DNA of 64,000 nucleotides from Amoeboaphelidium protococcarum. Lineage: Eukaryota; Aphelidiomycota; Aphelidea. The position numbers and the translations under genes were made by a program. Where the stretch lies: positions 1,798,001 through 1,862,000 of the forward strand of contig JALECJ010000256.1 in NCBI GenBank assembly GCA_023515745.1, read 5' to 3'. The notes beneath the pieces are model-generated. The model did no database searches. It saw only the letters and a program-made list of their open reading frames with translations, and was not told the DNA's origin. Below are positions 33,901 to 45,527 of the stretch, piece after piece. Each line of letters begins with the position of its first letter. Positions within the stretch are counted from its first letter, which is position 1.

Positions 33901-34279
33901 TACGCAATTTCTCGGTTTCCTAACTGGATGGATGGCCACGTGGCCATAGATTACTGGATTTCCTTGGGGCGCCTTTATTGGTTTGCTCTTGTCTGCTGTA
34001 CCCAATGTGTACATGATCATCAACGTGATGGTTAAAGATTTTATCCTCGCTAGAGATACAGATTCCAAGGTTGAAGGTATTAGTACGGTTGATATTTTGC
34101 TGAAGGGTCTGGCACGACTGATGATGGTTCTACCTAATTTTCTCATTGTTGTTCCCTCGATCGGAATGAAGGTGGTGTCATATGTGACTATTCATCAAAT
34201 CATCCTGGCCGGAGCTGCTATTCATGTTGGACGACTTTTTATTGATATGGGATCACTGAGCGTATATAGTACCCCATGA
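30965..34279 (+). CDS. Large secreted/membrane protein of unknown function (1104 residues)
   Basis: This is a single exon of 1104 residues. The start is set by a signal peptide (MLFTFIAWTIMVVNCQS). The N-terminal ectodomain is N-glycosylation-rich (NVT, NMT, NLT, NTS) with a Cys cluster (GCPPDYVAVNGRCW, GDCKDDPCF). A basic middle (RLLRRSLFEDLKRQKS, RKVRLHKRSFFSNLWGKIKT) leads to amphipathic and hydrophobic helices (PVLVGILKKIGLVIRDMFKF, ALFNWDDVLMNHKILLSHYA). The last 350 residues have many strongly hydrophobic segments (ALQVILLYFNLLLNIF; LTLYGLFSLCAAVPV; FIGLLLSAVPNVYMIINVMV). The FNWDD plus helix layout recalls, from memory, large uncharacterised proteins widespread in Fungi. No enzymatic motif is seen. 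Possibly a pore-forming or surface protein; function unknown. Confidence 0.75.
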
Positions 34280-34636
34280 ACAGACAGACTTCTAGATAGA
34301 ATTAAAGATGAAACTATTAGAGTGATTAAATAATAGATGGTACATTATTGCTGAATCTTTATGGATTGATTTTTTTAGACACTATAGCAGTTGACCATAC
34401 ATACGGTACTTCCGATCCAATCAGAGCGCTCCCTTTAAGAAGGCGCATTGTCACGAGATTGAGTCTGTGCAACGGCGAAGTTGCAATCAACCAATCAGTG
34501 TGATACTTGGCATGGATGTGTCCGATTGCAGTTCACACTTGTACCATTTCTCTTCTCTTCTAAGAGTAAGTAAAGCTGAACACTTTGAGCCAAAAGTCCT
34601 TTTTTAAAGACTAAATATTTAAATATCACGAATTAG
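34280..34636 (+). promoter_or_regulatory. Promoter region with two CCAATCAG boxes
   Basis: This 357 bp gap lies before the disordered-protein gene. Identical CCAATCAG words occur at 34417 to 34424 and 34491 to 34498, 74 bp apart on the same strand, and match the CCAAT-box (HAP/NF-Y) consensus. No coding frame is supported here. Confidence 0.5.
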
Positions 34637-35164
34637 ATGATGGTAAGCTGTTTACTAAATTAAATGTTCGCTTCAATTTGATAACTCTATGTGTAGTCTT
34701 GTAAAACTTCGCCTGTGCATCCGCTGCCTCAAAGGCAACATATAATAACTGTGACGCCAATTAGACCGCATTCTGCTCAGCCTGTATTTCTGAAAGTGCA
34801 ATAAGATGTGATGGATAATGATGAACGCGCGTCAATAATGACAGGATTGAGTAAAACCCCAGAGCCGCGCTCCAACGATGATTCTGCTGATACAATCCAA
34901 GCTCCGCTGCCACAATGCTCTAACAATCAGTCGATGTCTCAGCTCAAAAGACCTACTCTATCTGTTCACAGCGTCGGATCTTATTAGCACAGTGACTAGC
35001 CTTCTAATTACGTGATGCCGTCTCCGATCCAGCGTTCAAACAATCCGCTCTGTAATTTGAAATCTCCTGTGGCTACCAAATCGCCAAATTATCAGCAGCG
35101 TGGTCGCTCTCAGTCAATACCTCACCATCCATCTTCTATCAAGTTTATCTAAAACTTTTAATGA
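34637..35164 (+). CDS. Small disordered protein, unknown
   Basis: Two exons, 34637 to 34642 (only ATG ATG) and 34697 to 35164, give 157 residues. The 54 bp intron is GTAAGC...GTGTAG, matching the local consensus. The protein is rich in Pro, Ser, Gln and Asn (PLPQRQHIITVTPIRPHSAQ, LKSPVATKSPNYQQRGRSQS) without an obvious fold. SP/TP-type sites suggest phosphorylation. Coding support comes from the clean intron and uninterrupted frame; no family is recognised. It lies in tandem 172 bp before TRM1. Confidence 0.55.
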
Positions 35165-35336
35165 TTTGATTTTGTAAATTTACATTCTTGTGATGACTTC
35201 AAGATATTAATTCTATTTTCTCTTGAGTTTTCAACTTTGTCTCTAACTCCTTAACGGCTTTACTAAGCGCGCATAGAGAAAACTAGAAAAATTATTTTAT
35301 TATAACATTTCTACAGCTGAGATATTAGCAAAAGCA

Positions 35337-36836
35337 ATGGCTGAATAAGAGTATCATATAGTCAGGGAAGGAAAGGCTGAGATATTGTTTGCCAAGGATA
35401 ACGTGTTCTACAGCCCGGTTTAGTAATTCAATAGAGATTTGAGCATTGCGGTTCTTCGTGTTTTCGCTGAGCAGTATGGTCCATAGAAGACTAATGATAC
35501 TGATAGCAATGGCCTATCTGTGCTGGAGGCTTTATCTGCCAGTGGTCTTCGGTCGATCAGATATGCCAAAGAGATTCCTGATATACTGGATCGTATATTG
35601 GCGAATGATATGTCGCAATACGCGGTAGATTGTATGCAGAGAAATGTTGAGCACAACAAATTGCCATAAGGTAAGATGACGCCGCACATGAGTGATGCCA
35701 TCGATTTGCTATACTCTTAGAGAACTAAGCGAGAGTTTGACGTTATTGATATTGATCCTTTTGGCTCTGCTGCTCCGTTTGTTGATGGCACTGTACAAGC
35801 GGTTAAGGATGGCGGCCTTCTGTGTATCACTTGTACTGATATGGCTGTTCTGGCTGGCAATAATCCTACCTCTTGCTTTGCCAAATATGGCTCTATACCT
35901 GTAAAAACTCCAGCCTGTCACGAACTTGCTCTGAGAATTCTGCTAAATTTTATCAAGACCTGCGCCGCCAAGTACAAGCGTCATATTGAACCATTGCTGA
36001 GTGTGAGCGTGGATTATTATGTGCGCGTATTTGTTCGCGTCCATGACAATGCAGCGGAGGCTTTGAAGCTTTGTGCTAGTACCTCTACTCTGTATCAGTG
36101 CTGTGGCTGTAAATCTTACGAGCTAGCTCCTTTTGGTACTTTTGCTGACCCGTCGAGTCGCGGCGGGGCAAAATTTTCATATGGTCGATTACCTGCAGGT
36201 ATGTCTGATAAATGCTCGCAGTGTGACGCTGTTTATCACATTGGTGGTCCAATATATTCGGGTCCTATCCACAATTAAGAGTTTGTGAGAGCACTGGTAG
36301 ATCATTTGAATTTGGAGTCTAGCAGTGCACTGTATGGCACTCATGAGAGAATGTTGGGCATGATCTCAGTGATATCGGAGGAGTTGCCCGATGTGCCACT
36401 ATTCTATACTGTGGACAAGTTGTGTTAAGCTGTACGAATATCATGCCCTCCAATGGTGAAGATGAATTCTGCCATTCTGAATGCTGGATATCGTGTCTCC
36501 ATGTCTCATTGCCATCAGCACTCTTTGAAAACCGATGCACCGATCGATGTGTTGATGGATATCCTGAGATGCTTGAAGCTAGAGTGTGGCCCAATAAAGT
36601 TGGACAAGTTCCCTGATAAGAGTGTACAGTAGAATCTGCTTCGTAAAGAGCCCAAGTTGCGTGCAGACTTTACTATACACCCAGATGCCAACCCACAATC
36701 TCGAAAGTTCAAACTGAATCGCTTCGAAGATCATAAAGGTATGAACTGGGGACCAAGAAGTAAGAAGGCTGTCAAGAGAAAGTTGGAGATTGAAGTTGAC
36801 TCCAAGCAAAGTCAAGAACAATCTATAGATCATTGA
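35337..36836 (+). CDS. TRM1: tRNA (guanine26-N2)-dimethyltransferase Trm1
   Basis: Trm1 uses SAM to make m2,2G26 in cytosolic and mitochondrial tRNAs. The single exon encodes 499 residues. It opens with [20 protein letters not shown] and [20 protein letters not shown], then the SAM-binding [18 protein letters not shown] and the catalytic block [20 protein letters not shown] ... [16 protein letters not shown]. The C-terminal zinc-binding part ([30 protein letters not shown]) and [16 protein letters not shown] are also typical. A basic tail ([11 protein letters not shown]) could serve nuclear import. It converges with the RGS gene (46 bp between stops). Confidence 0.96.
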
Positions 36837-36882
36837 TAATAAGAAATTTCAATCGTATAATAAATTAAATCTTTTAATTCTA

Positions 36883-37725
36883 TCAATTGTTACTGTTCAG
36901 GTACAGCTTTAAGAACCTTGAATACGAATCTTTGCGCATCAATTCAAAGACATACTCTCTGCACTCTACAAATATCATAGAGTCATATCGTTTGTCTTCA
37001 TCAATGCACTTGACAATCTTCTGTTTTAGTCTATTTGGAATATTAACTTACTTTCCCGCCCCTGTAGCCAAATAAGTCGCGTAGATGAGCTTTACCGAAT
37101 GCCTCAAGATTCGCCGATCAATCTGCATACTCGTTATGATATCATTGTTGACCATTTGGCTAATTGTCTCGGAATGGGAAGGTACTATGATAGACTCCAG
37201 CGACTTGTAGGCTTTAGAAAGATCAGCAGAAGAGCACGTATTGTCTGATGAAGCAGAGACTATCGATCCAGACTCTTCCCTGTGCAGAATTGCCTTTTAT
37301 TTCTTGTATCGTTTATAAAGAAGATTATGATTTCGCAGAGCCAGACAGAATTCCAAATTCTCCTCCGAGTGCTCCTTACGCGATAGATATTTGTGATAGA
37401 GCATCAACTCATTTGATGGATGTTTAAATATCATCATTGATCTAAATGCGGAATCTTATTACAAATATTGCTGTTCTTGGCGAGCAGTTTCACCTGTCTA
37501 TTCCCGACGCACTTGATGATGATTACGATTACTGTTGGTATTCAGAGCATCACTAGCTTTATCATCAACAGTAGCAATTCTTCTCAAAGGATTCTTAGCT
37601 TTGGGTGACGTTGGTGACACACGCGTAAAAAATTGCACTCCATTCTTTTGATTTGTTTGAACCATCAGCCTGCACTTTTGATCTCCATGAGCATCCCTCT
37701 CCTTATTTTTACCATATTCTATCAT
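36883..37725 (-). CDS. RGS-domain protein (GTPase activator for heterotrimeric G-alpha)
   Basis: The protein has 280 residues from ATG 37725, single exon. The RGS fold occupies the C-terminal 190 residues: MMIFKHPSNELMLYHKYLSR, KEHSEENLEFCLALRNHN, a long Ser-rich insert, NIPNRLKQKIVKCIDEDKRY, and FVECREYVFELMRKDSYSRF. This is the helical pattern of RGS proteins that speed GTP hydrolysis by G-alpha. An in-frame ATG at 37812 extends the protein by 29 residues (MGHHFHCLNNTNFSIKQSW) and may be the true start. The frame upstream of that is Cys/His-rich but is interrupted by a TGA (see findings). Confidence 0.8.
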
Positions 37726-38010
37726 TCTATATCGATCCTGTTTTTTATTAATAGTCCAGGATTATTTAATTGAGAAATTAGTATTATTTAAACAGTGAAA
37801 ATGATGTCCCATGAGCTCAGGATTAGCCGTACAGTCACGAGAATGGGTTCTTGCATGATGCACGCGTCAACCAATAGGATCATTACACGTTTTACAATGA
37901 TTATTATAAAGTCTTTTAGTATAAAGATGCTTACACTAATTAAGCGTAAAATAGTATAATCAAAGATATGCTCAAGTTAAATGAAATATGTATATATCTT
38001 CAATTCATCT

Positions 38011-40806
38011 TCAATAACGCGCCACGAATTGAATTGTTGACAGTGATTTTCTAAACAACTGGTCAACATCAGTGCTACTAGCTTTAACAGCCAATGACAA
38101 GTCTTCGAGCACTTGCGCAAACTTTGCTCCATGTTCCAAAATGACATCAGAATGAACTTTAAGTACAGTCTGCAGACATGCTTAATACAACTCAAACTCG
38201 CGGCAAGTCCGTATCAAATGACTCAGACATTGAAGGAGAGAGATTAAACTTTCAACTCCATTCAAAACATCCACTGCTCTGATCTCATAATCTATCTCTG
38301 ACGCGTTCATCTTCTTCAGCATTTCTATAACTTCCGAGTAGTCGCCAGATTCGTTGGCTTCAATGACAGCCTTCATGAAAGGAGTGTAGTCCTGTTGAAG
38401 AGCATCAAAATTGATAGAGCTTTAGGACTGATCATTCTTCTATATCTGACTTGAATGCACATCAAATTAACTTTTTAATCCAGAAATCACAGGCAGGAAG
38501 AATGGCGCTTACTCGGGGGCTTTCGGTACTTCTTTAGGCTTATTTCTCTTCTTGATCAAGTCGAGGGACAGAAGAGAACTCCATTTAGCTTTCGGTTGAA
38601 TGGACAATGTCATCATATCTTGCAATATCTGATCGGCAGCATGATATACGAATCCAACAGAATCACTGAAGTGCTCATCGAGATTATCATTGTCGTCTAG
38701 GTAAGAAGAGTCTTCACCTGGCAGCAGGGAAACTGATATTTTTTCAGATAAAACAGCTTCTGGCAGGTCAACTTTGGACAACACAACGTTGCTAAACTGC
38801 ATCTTATTGGCCCATAGATAAACACCCAACTGACCTTGGTGAGTAGTGGCAAGAAAATCTCCAGTAGGTGACAGCGACAAGCTTGTGACCATATCGCGAC
38901 ATTTAAAAACATCTACAAGGTGACCAGACGGAATATCAAAAGTAAGAACCATACCACTTTTACCGCTAGCAATCAACCATCTACCATCTTTGCTCATGGT
39001 CATGGATGTGATCTTGGAATGAAGCTGAAATTTTCTAACAATGGACAAATTTTCAGCCTCCAAAAGGTAAACTGTTTGATCTTTACAGGATACAGCAATA
39101 AAATTACTAGATTTGTGAAATTCCGATGCCAAAGCCTCTGATGGTAAACGCGCAGATTTGATACAAATGCCCTTAGCAAACGACCACATGGCAACAACAC
39201 CATCCTCATGAATACTGTAAATGTGCTTATTCAATGCATCCATATGAACACCGACTACTTGGCTGTCTACACCACTATAATTACGTCTTACCAGAGCCGA
39301 TTGCATATTGACAGATGTCAGCTGGCCACCTTAAGTTCCTATAACACCAAAGTTGCCACAATTACTAACGCACACGGCAGTTACAGGTTTACCATCCGCG
39401 GCCTTAATAGACAGATCCTTGTCGACTCTTTTGTAATCAAAAGACCACACGGTTGCCACATTATATCTCTAATGACACGCCAAAATGTTATTCCAATCCT
39501 TGGCGCGATTACTAGAACTATCAATGCCGGTTACCAGAGGCAATTTCAATTGATCGATGCTCATATTACGAGACTTTGCTTTCTTAACCAGCCCCGGTCC
39601 TTAAGAGAGCTCAACACTCTACTCATCCCTCATAGTGCAGAAGGTACGTACCGCATTGTCCTCTGCAGCAGTAAGAACACTGCGCCCATCTTCTCCGTAA
39701 TACTTGACTTGAGTGGGTGGTCGATAATGACCAGAGCGAGATCTGAGCAGCCGTGCACTTCCATCCACCGTATCAAACACCCACATTTTGATCGCGTTGT
39801 CATTACCAGAAGATATAAGCACAGGCTACTTCGGTATAAATTACAATGAATTAACTGATGCTTCATGAGCCTAAAAAGTCTATACAATTCTTCTATCCTC
39901 CAGATTCCATACCGCCACCATACCAGAACTATCTCCGGAGACCATCACGGGCATATCGTTGTCAGTCCGGAAAGCGATGGCCTTGATTGATTGATCCATA
40001 GAGAATGACATTAATTTCTGATCACTCCTTAGATTGAGTAGCACAATCTGACCATTACTGAGACCAGCAGCAACAACATCAAGTACCGGAGATTACGCTA
40101 AGCACTAGATAGCATTGCAAGATTACGAACTATTGTCCTTCTTCTCAAGCGTAAACTCATATAGCATTTTCACAGACTTTATATTCCACAGCTACAATCT
40201 TCCATCGGAACTTCCTACCAACACTTTATTAACGTACGTGCTTGGATGAAGAATTGAAGTCGGAACGAAACCGGAATCAAAACTGATTTCTGTCATCAAC
40301 TGATGGTCAGAAGTGCTCCATACGCGCATAACCCCATCATCATAAGCAGCTACCAGGACATCACCAAACACAGACATATCTATGACGGCACCATCTGCGC
40401 CATTATCTTGATCATATCTCATGACTTGAACAATTTTGGCGCGCTCATATACAATAATATCACAGCCACTGCCAACGTACGTATAGTCTCCATTCAACGC
40501 CATGCACTAGATTTTCTAATCTACAGGTAAAGACGCGTCATCACCTGGAGAAATCACAGACTGACGCTAATCCACAGACTGACTTACAAACATCAGACGC
40601 AACTAGTCATTATACACCTAATACTTTCTGCCTAGAGATGCAGTAATAAACACCTTGCTTCCTCTGATCTGCATTTAGATTGGAACATCAGAATCACAAA
40701 TATGCCCCAGAGCTCTAAATGGCTAAAAGATTCTACTCTTTCCAATCGATGCTGATACTCCTTATCTAAACTTCTTCATAGTCTAAATCTATTCCTCTTA
40801 TACCAT
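38011..40806 (-). CDS. UTP21: Utp21/WDR36, WD40 subunit of the small-subunit processome
   Basis: Utp21 is a UTP-B component needed for 18S rRNA maturation in the nucleolus. The single exon encodes 931 residues. The N-terminus (PFRALGHICDSDVPIQMQIR, VFITASLGRKYQVYNDQLRL) matches Utp21 and leads into two WD40 propellers (MALNGDYTYVGSGCDIIVYE, DVLVAAYDDGVMRVWSTSDH, MLISSGNDNAIKMWVFD, MTMSKDGRWLIASGKSGMVL, ATTHQGQLGVYLW). The last 250 residues form the Utp21-specific helical domain (LLSLDLIKKRNKPKEVPKAP, MKAVIEANESGDYSEVIEML, YEIRAVDVLNGVESLISLLQ). Length equals that of yeast/human homologues. Confidence 0.93.
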
Positions 40807-40963
40807 TGTGGACTCCACTTTAAATATATCTTGTACTTACTATCTGGTCAAAAGATTCTGTGTGATTCTGTCTGATAGAGTGAGAAAAAGTGACAAAAAC
40901 AGATTTGAAATTCCACGTTAACGAAAAGCACAACCGTTAAAGCAAAGCTAATTGAATACACAT

Positions 40964-41992
40964 TCAGCTTTGAAATTCTATTTACTACATCGATTTAGCA
41001 ATCAATGATAATCGCAATGCACCTTCTAAACTATTAATTTTAAGATTCTACTACTTAATCTAATCCTCGTAAAACTTCTTCAATTACTCTTCGCGTTTAA
41101 GTTCATTCTGAGGGAGAATGAGCGTTTCAATCACGGCATCACAGCGAGCAGGCGTCATCAAGTCCTAATCAGTCTGCGTTTCACCAAAATTTACACAAAT
41201 CGCGTCAGTCTGCGTTTCACTTTCGACACAGGTCGGCCGCGTCTTTAATTCCTATTCAAGTCGTTCGGAATTCTATCGTTGCTCTTCTTACTACTAAAGG
41301 TTTTGATTTTAGAGTCGCTTAATTTCTTATTAAAGTTCAGCAATTTCTGATTTCAACTTGATAACTTCTTGCTATGTCTTCGGTTCATCATGAGACTTTT
41401 TGACAATTTACTTGGCCTTTATCAATTCAGCTTCGTGTCTGACGCGTTCTCTCTGCATCTACTGAGTGGTAGAATCAAATTGTGATTTCAATGCCATTTC
41501 AGATGATTATAATCGCTGAATCTAAGCAGACAAATCCTCACATCGCTCATGCAGCTATTCATTCAGTCGTATCTTGTGCATCAATTCATCCTGCAAAGCT
41601 TGCATTTCAACGCTCTACTTGCCTTCCGATGTGGTATTATTATTATTATTATTATTAGTCTTTCTCTGAGTACCGAACAAACTCCATCCATTCTATACAT
41701 CTTCCTGCAACTACTTTTACAGCGATTTACATTTACTTTAATACGATCGATTCTCAATCTGACATTAGGAAAGTGAACGTTATAGCGATGATACAACATT
41801 ATCTTTATCATTTAATTATCGCCGTAGTTATTCCATTTTGGATGACAGTTCTGATAGACGCTCATGCAGTTTGTTATTCTATGCTTGATACTTGGCATAT
41901 TTCCTATGCAGCGATTCAGTTTCACCACCGCTAAATTCACTGTGCTCAGGTGATGCACTTCTAGAGTACCTACTCGCATTACTTTCAGACAT
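40964..41992 (-). CDS. Coiled-coil protein, unknown
   Basis: The protein has 342 residues in a single exon, start ATG 41992 (MSESNASRYSRSASPEHSEF). After a Ser-rich head it is almost entirely predicted coiled coil (LHRKYAKYQAQNNKLHERLS; LQDELMHKIRLNEQLHERCE; EVIKLKSEIAELQQEIKRLQ), with a poly-Asn run of seven AAT codons in the middle. A tandem-like sequence is seen late on: ESETQTDAICVNFGETQTDQ, i.e. two ETQTD motifs 14 residues apart. ETQTD/TQT motifs of this kind can bind dynein light chain LC8. Scaffold or cytoskeletal role is likely but unproven. Divergent from GRWD1 over 126 bp. Confidence 0.7.
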
Positions 41993-42118
41993 GACATATA
42001 TTAAATTTAATTAATTAAAGCCGAAAAAAAGAATAACGATTTCAGCACCTTTATTGATTGATCGCTTCAATTCTCTTTTTCATGTGAAGAGAAACCACTG
42101 AGCGCAAAAGTCGGAAAA

Positions 42119-43711
42119 ATGACCAAAAAACGATCAGCTACCATTGATGAGGTGGACCCGGTATAGATGGGCTCTCATTAAGAGAATAATAATAAATCTG
42201 TTAAGATGGATGAGAATGGTGTTATTACATCCTAAAGTCAAGGTGTAGATAACGTGGACTTGAACGATTTGGAGTTTGAAGACGCGTGGGAGGACGAGAT
42301 GGAGGAGGATGAAGATATTGTCATTTGTAACGACGACGACGATGATGATGATATTGAAGATGTACAATTGGATGCTAATGGTAACGTGATAGAAGGCAGC
42401 GGGTCCAAGTAATCTTCATCCGATCAATAAGAGCAGTAATAGAAGAATGAAAAGCAGGTTTATCTGCCTGGATAAGCTTTGGCAGAGGGTGAAGTGTTGG
42501 ATTATGACAATCGTGCTTATAGATTATATCATACTCTGTCCGCTGAATGGCCGTGTCTGTCATTTGATACTGTAAAGGATCAGTTTGGCGATAATAGACT
42601 TCAGTATCCAATGTCAATGTACATGGTCGCCGGTTCTCAAGCAGACGCCGCTTCTAATAATCGCGTCTATTTGATGAAGGTGACGCGTCTGCACAAGACT
42701 TATAGCGGTAAAGTGGTCACTGGCAATAATATGAATGACAGTGATGATGATGATAGCGATATGGATGAAGACGAGGTGGAAGAAGATCCACTGTTGGAGT
42801 ATCGTTCTATCAAGCATCATGGTGGTGTGAATCGTATCAGATGCTTCCAACCAAGTGGGTAAACGGACACTGTGTATGCCGCCACATGGGCAGATACCGG
42901 CAAGGTGCATGTGTGGGATATGTCTCCCCTGAAGCAGTCTCTGGATAACGTTGGTTCGAAGCCAGTTAATCAATCAGCTGCACCACTATATACTTTAAAG
43001 AGTCACCGCATGGAAGGTTATGCTATTGACTGGTGCAAGGCGCCAACCGGTGGTTACGTGGCGAAGCTTCTGACAGGTGATTGTAATGGTAATATTTATC
43101 TAACTCAGCTTGATCAGTAGAAAGGATGGTATAGTAGCAATAAAGCGTACTCTAGCCACAAATAATCTGTTGAAGATCTACAGTGGTCCCCAGTTCAAGA
43201 TACCGTGTTCGCGTCTGCATCTGTCGATTAGACCATCTAGTTATGGGATACGCGTGCTGCAGGCAATAAGAGTTCGATTTCGATCAAGGCTCACGATGCA
43301 GACGTTAATGTCATCTCGTGGAATAGAAAGATGCCTAATCTTTTGGCTTCAGGTGCAGATGATGGCCAGTTTAGAATTTGGGATTTGCGGCAAGCCAAGT
43401 CTGGAGTCGCATCTGCCACCTATACTTGGCACAAATCTCCTATAACATCCATCGAGTGGTCCGCGCATGATGAGTCCATCCTTGCCGTATCCTCTGCCGA
43501 TGATCAATTGACTTTGTGGGATTTTTCTGTCGAGGCTGATCACGAGGTTATGCAAGAATCTGCTGATCTGGACATCCCACCTCAACTGATGTTCATCCAC
43601 CAGGGGCAGAAGGAGATTAAAGAGTTGCACTGGCACAGTCAAATCCCTGGAATGGTCATGTCCACGGCATCCAACGGATTCGACCTATTCAAAGCCATAG
43701 TCATGGAGTGA
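42119..43711 (+). CDS. RRB1: GRWD1/Rrb1, acidic WD40 chaperone of ribosomal protein uL3
   Basis: Rrb1/GRWD1 escorts uL3 (Rpl3) during 60S assembly; the human protein also acts at replication origins. The single exon encodes 530 residues. It has a highly acidic N-terminus with an Asp/Glu run near residue 70, then LPGQALAEGEVLDYDNRAYR and LYHTLSAEWPCLSFDTVKDQ, which are diagnostic. The WD40 blades contain an acidic internal insert (NDSDDDDSDMDEDEVEEDPL), as in the family. Blades end with typical WD dipeptides: ATWADTGKVHVWDM, LLASGADDGQFRIWDLRQ, LAVSSADDQLTLWDFSVE. The C-terminus KELHWHSQIPGMVMSTASNG matches. TAG codes Gln in TIQLWD-equivalent and linker positions. Confidence 0.94.
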
Positions 43712-43904
43712 ATTTGGGCTATTTTATGCTTTAAAAAATAATATATACATCTTACATCATGATACATGGCAGCATTTCTCCACAAGGCGATTTTTGCAAC
43801 TTTGTTTCCTTGTTCTGATTTCAATAAAAATTCGCCACTTGTCCAACTATCCTGATATAGAACCTCTTCACTTGCATTAATATTTAGAGCAAAATAATAC
43901 TTGA

Positions 43905-45023
43905 ATGACAGTTCAAAATAGAACTAGAGAATTTTTTGCATCAATAGAGTCAATTAGGTAGAGGAGCGGTTCGCTGCCTGTTCAAGCTATGCCTCAGGCA
44001 TCAGCGATTAGTTCTAGGATAGCATCTTCGCTGAATGAGCCACTACTATCGAATAATGATTATGATTCTAATAAGTCGTCAAATAATGGAGCCGTCGCAG
44101 TATAAGGTGGCGGTTAATTTAGTCGGTAAGCGGCTGTAATAAGCAGAGACATTTCTCAATGCGCTGCCAAATTGGAGAAGTTGACCAAGTTGGCCAAGAA
44201 GAAGTCTCTGTTCGATGATAGTTCCTATGAGATTAATGACCTTACCGCTGTGATAAAACAAGATATTGGACGTCTCGCTAGTAACATAAGTAACTTAGAG
44301 CAGCTATAGTAAGATGAATTAATGCAAAGGTAGTAATAGCGGTCATCATCCAGATGGAAGTTGGCACAAGAACATACATCGAATATCATAATGTCTTTAA
44401 AGTCTAACTTGGCGAATGCATCCAATGTGTTTAAAGATGTGCTGGAAGTTAGATCGTAAACTTTGAAAGCTCAACAATTATAAAAAGATCAGCTATCCGG
44501 CGCACGGCCTTCATCGTCAATGAGCATGAATAATAACTATAATGCGTCGAGCTCCTTTGTCATGAACTCGCAATCTCCGTTGTATTAAGGCCTTTAGTAG
44601 AGGAATAATGCGGCGTAATATGATGCTTAGACTAATCAATTGTAATAGTAGTAGCAGTAGTAGTAGACATCTCCTGACAGTGAGTATATATCAATATCTA
44701 TACCTTATTAGTAGTAGGAACTGTTACAACTGAATCAATCGGATTCTTATCTTGAGAGTCGCGCATAGGCTATAGAAGGCATTGAGAAGACTATAACGGA
44801 TTTGGCTGGTCTATTCTCTCAATTGACGACTATGATCAGTCAACACGACGACCTTGTGCGACGTATTGATGACAATGTGGAGGATATTGAGAGTAATGTA
44901 TTTAACGCACAGAATCAATTGACGCGGTACATGCAGGGTCTCTCAAGTAATCGCTGGCTCATGGCCAAGATATTCGCAGTTCTCATAGTGTTCTTTATTA
45001 CATTTATAATGTTCTTTGCATGA
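43905..45023 (+). CDS. SED5: Sed5/syntaxin-5, Golgi Qa-SNARE
   Basis: Sed5 drives ER-Golgi and intra-Golgi fusion. The single exon encodes 372 residues. The start MTVQNRTREFFASIESIRQR is the typical syntaxin-5 N-peptide region that binds Sly1. A three-helix Habc region follows (ISQCAAKLEKLTKLAKKKSL, AVIKQDIGRLASNISNLEQL, LAQEHTSNIIMSLKSNLANA). A Gln-rich linker contains a run of TAG/TAA codons near 44640. The SNARE motif (ESRAQAIEGIEKTITDLAGL ... TMISQHDDLVRRIDDNVEDI) has the zero-layer Gln in ISQHDD. It ends with a C-terminal anchor (MAKIFAVLIVFFITFIMFFA). Confidence 0.94.
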
Positions 45024-45179
45024 TACTGGCGATGTAATAATAAAATACATTTATTTGACTTGATGTTTTTTTTATTTAAGGCTTTTATATTGACGTTCTC
45101 TCTATTATCTCCCTTGTCATCTCTTTCCATAATCGCGTACATCCCACTATAAAAATATTAGTTTTACTTTGAGTGGACA

Positions 45180-45527
45180 ATGTGGAAGTGGCTCAAGACT
45201 AAATATTATCAGTATGAATTATGGACAGCATTGTAAGATTATTTTTTAATTATTAGGTGAAGTTTAAAGGTCGCGCGAGTCACTCACTGCCTGTATATAT
45301 AGTTTTGTAGATATATGCTTGAACCGTGGGAGAAGGCCATATTCAACTCTGTGATCCTCGCTGGCCTACTCCTCACCCTTTATACCGTGTACATGTATTT
45401 GCCAGAGTATGCACATTACTGCGTCTTTGTCATGACTGATTACTTTCCAATGTTGGAGAGCTACATCCCTGTAAGTTACATGCGACGATTAGATCAGATT
45501 CGGCGTGTCAAATATGGCTCTCCATGA
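45180..45527 (+). CDS. SPTSSA: Small subunit of serine palmitoyltransferase (ssSPT-like)
   Basis: ssSPT is a short ER membrane protein that activates serine palmitoyltransferase in sphingolipid synthesis. Exons 45180 to 45232 and 45311 to 45527 give 89 residues (human 71 to 76). The 78 bp intron is GTAAGA...TTGTAG. The joined sequence WLKTKYYQYELWTALYMLEP followed by WEKAIFNSVILAGLLLTLYT is an excellent match to the ssSPT core (YYQYLLVTALYMLEPWER). The conserved ALYMLEPWE is created only by splicing. One membrane helix and a C-terminal extension of about 25 residues are present. Confidence 0.92.
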
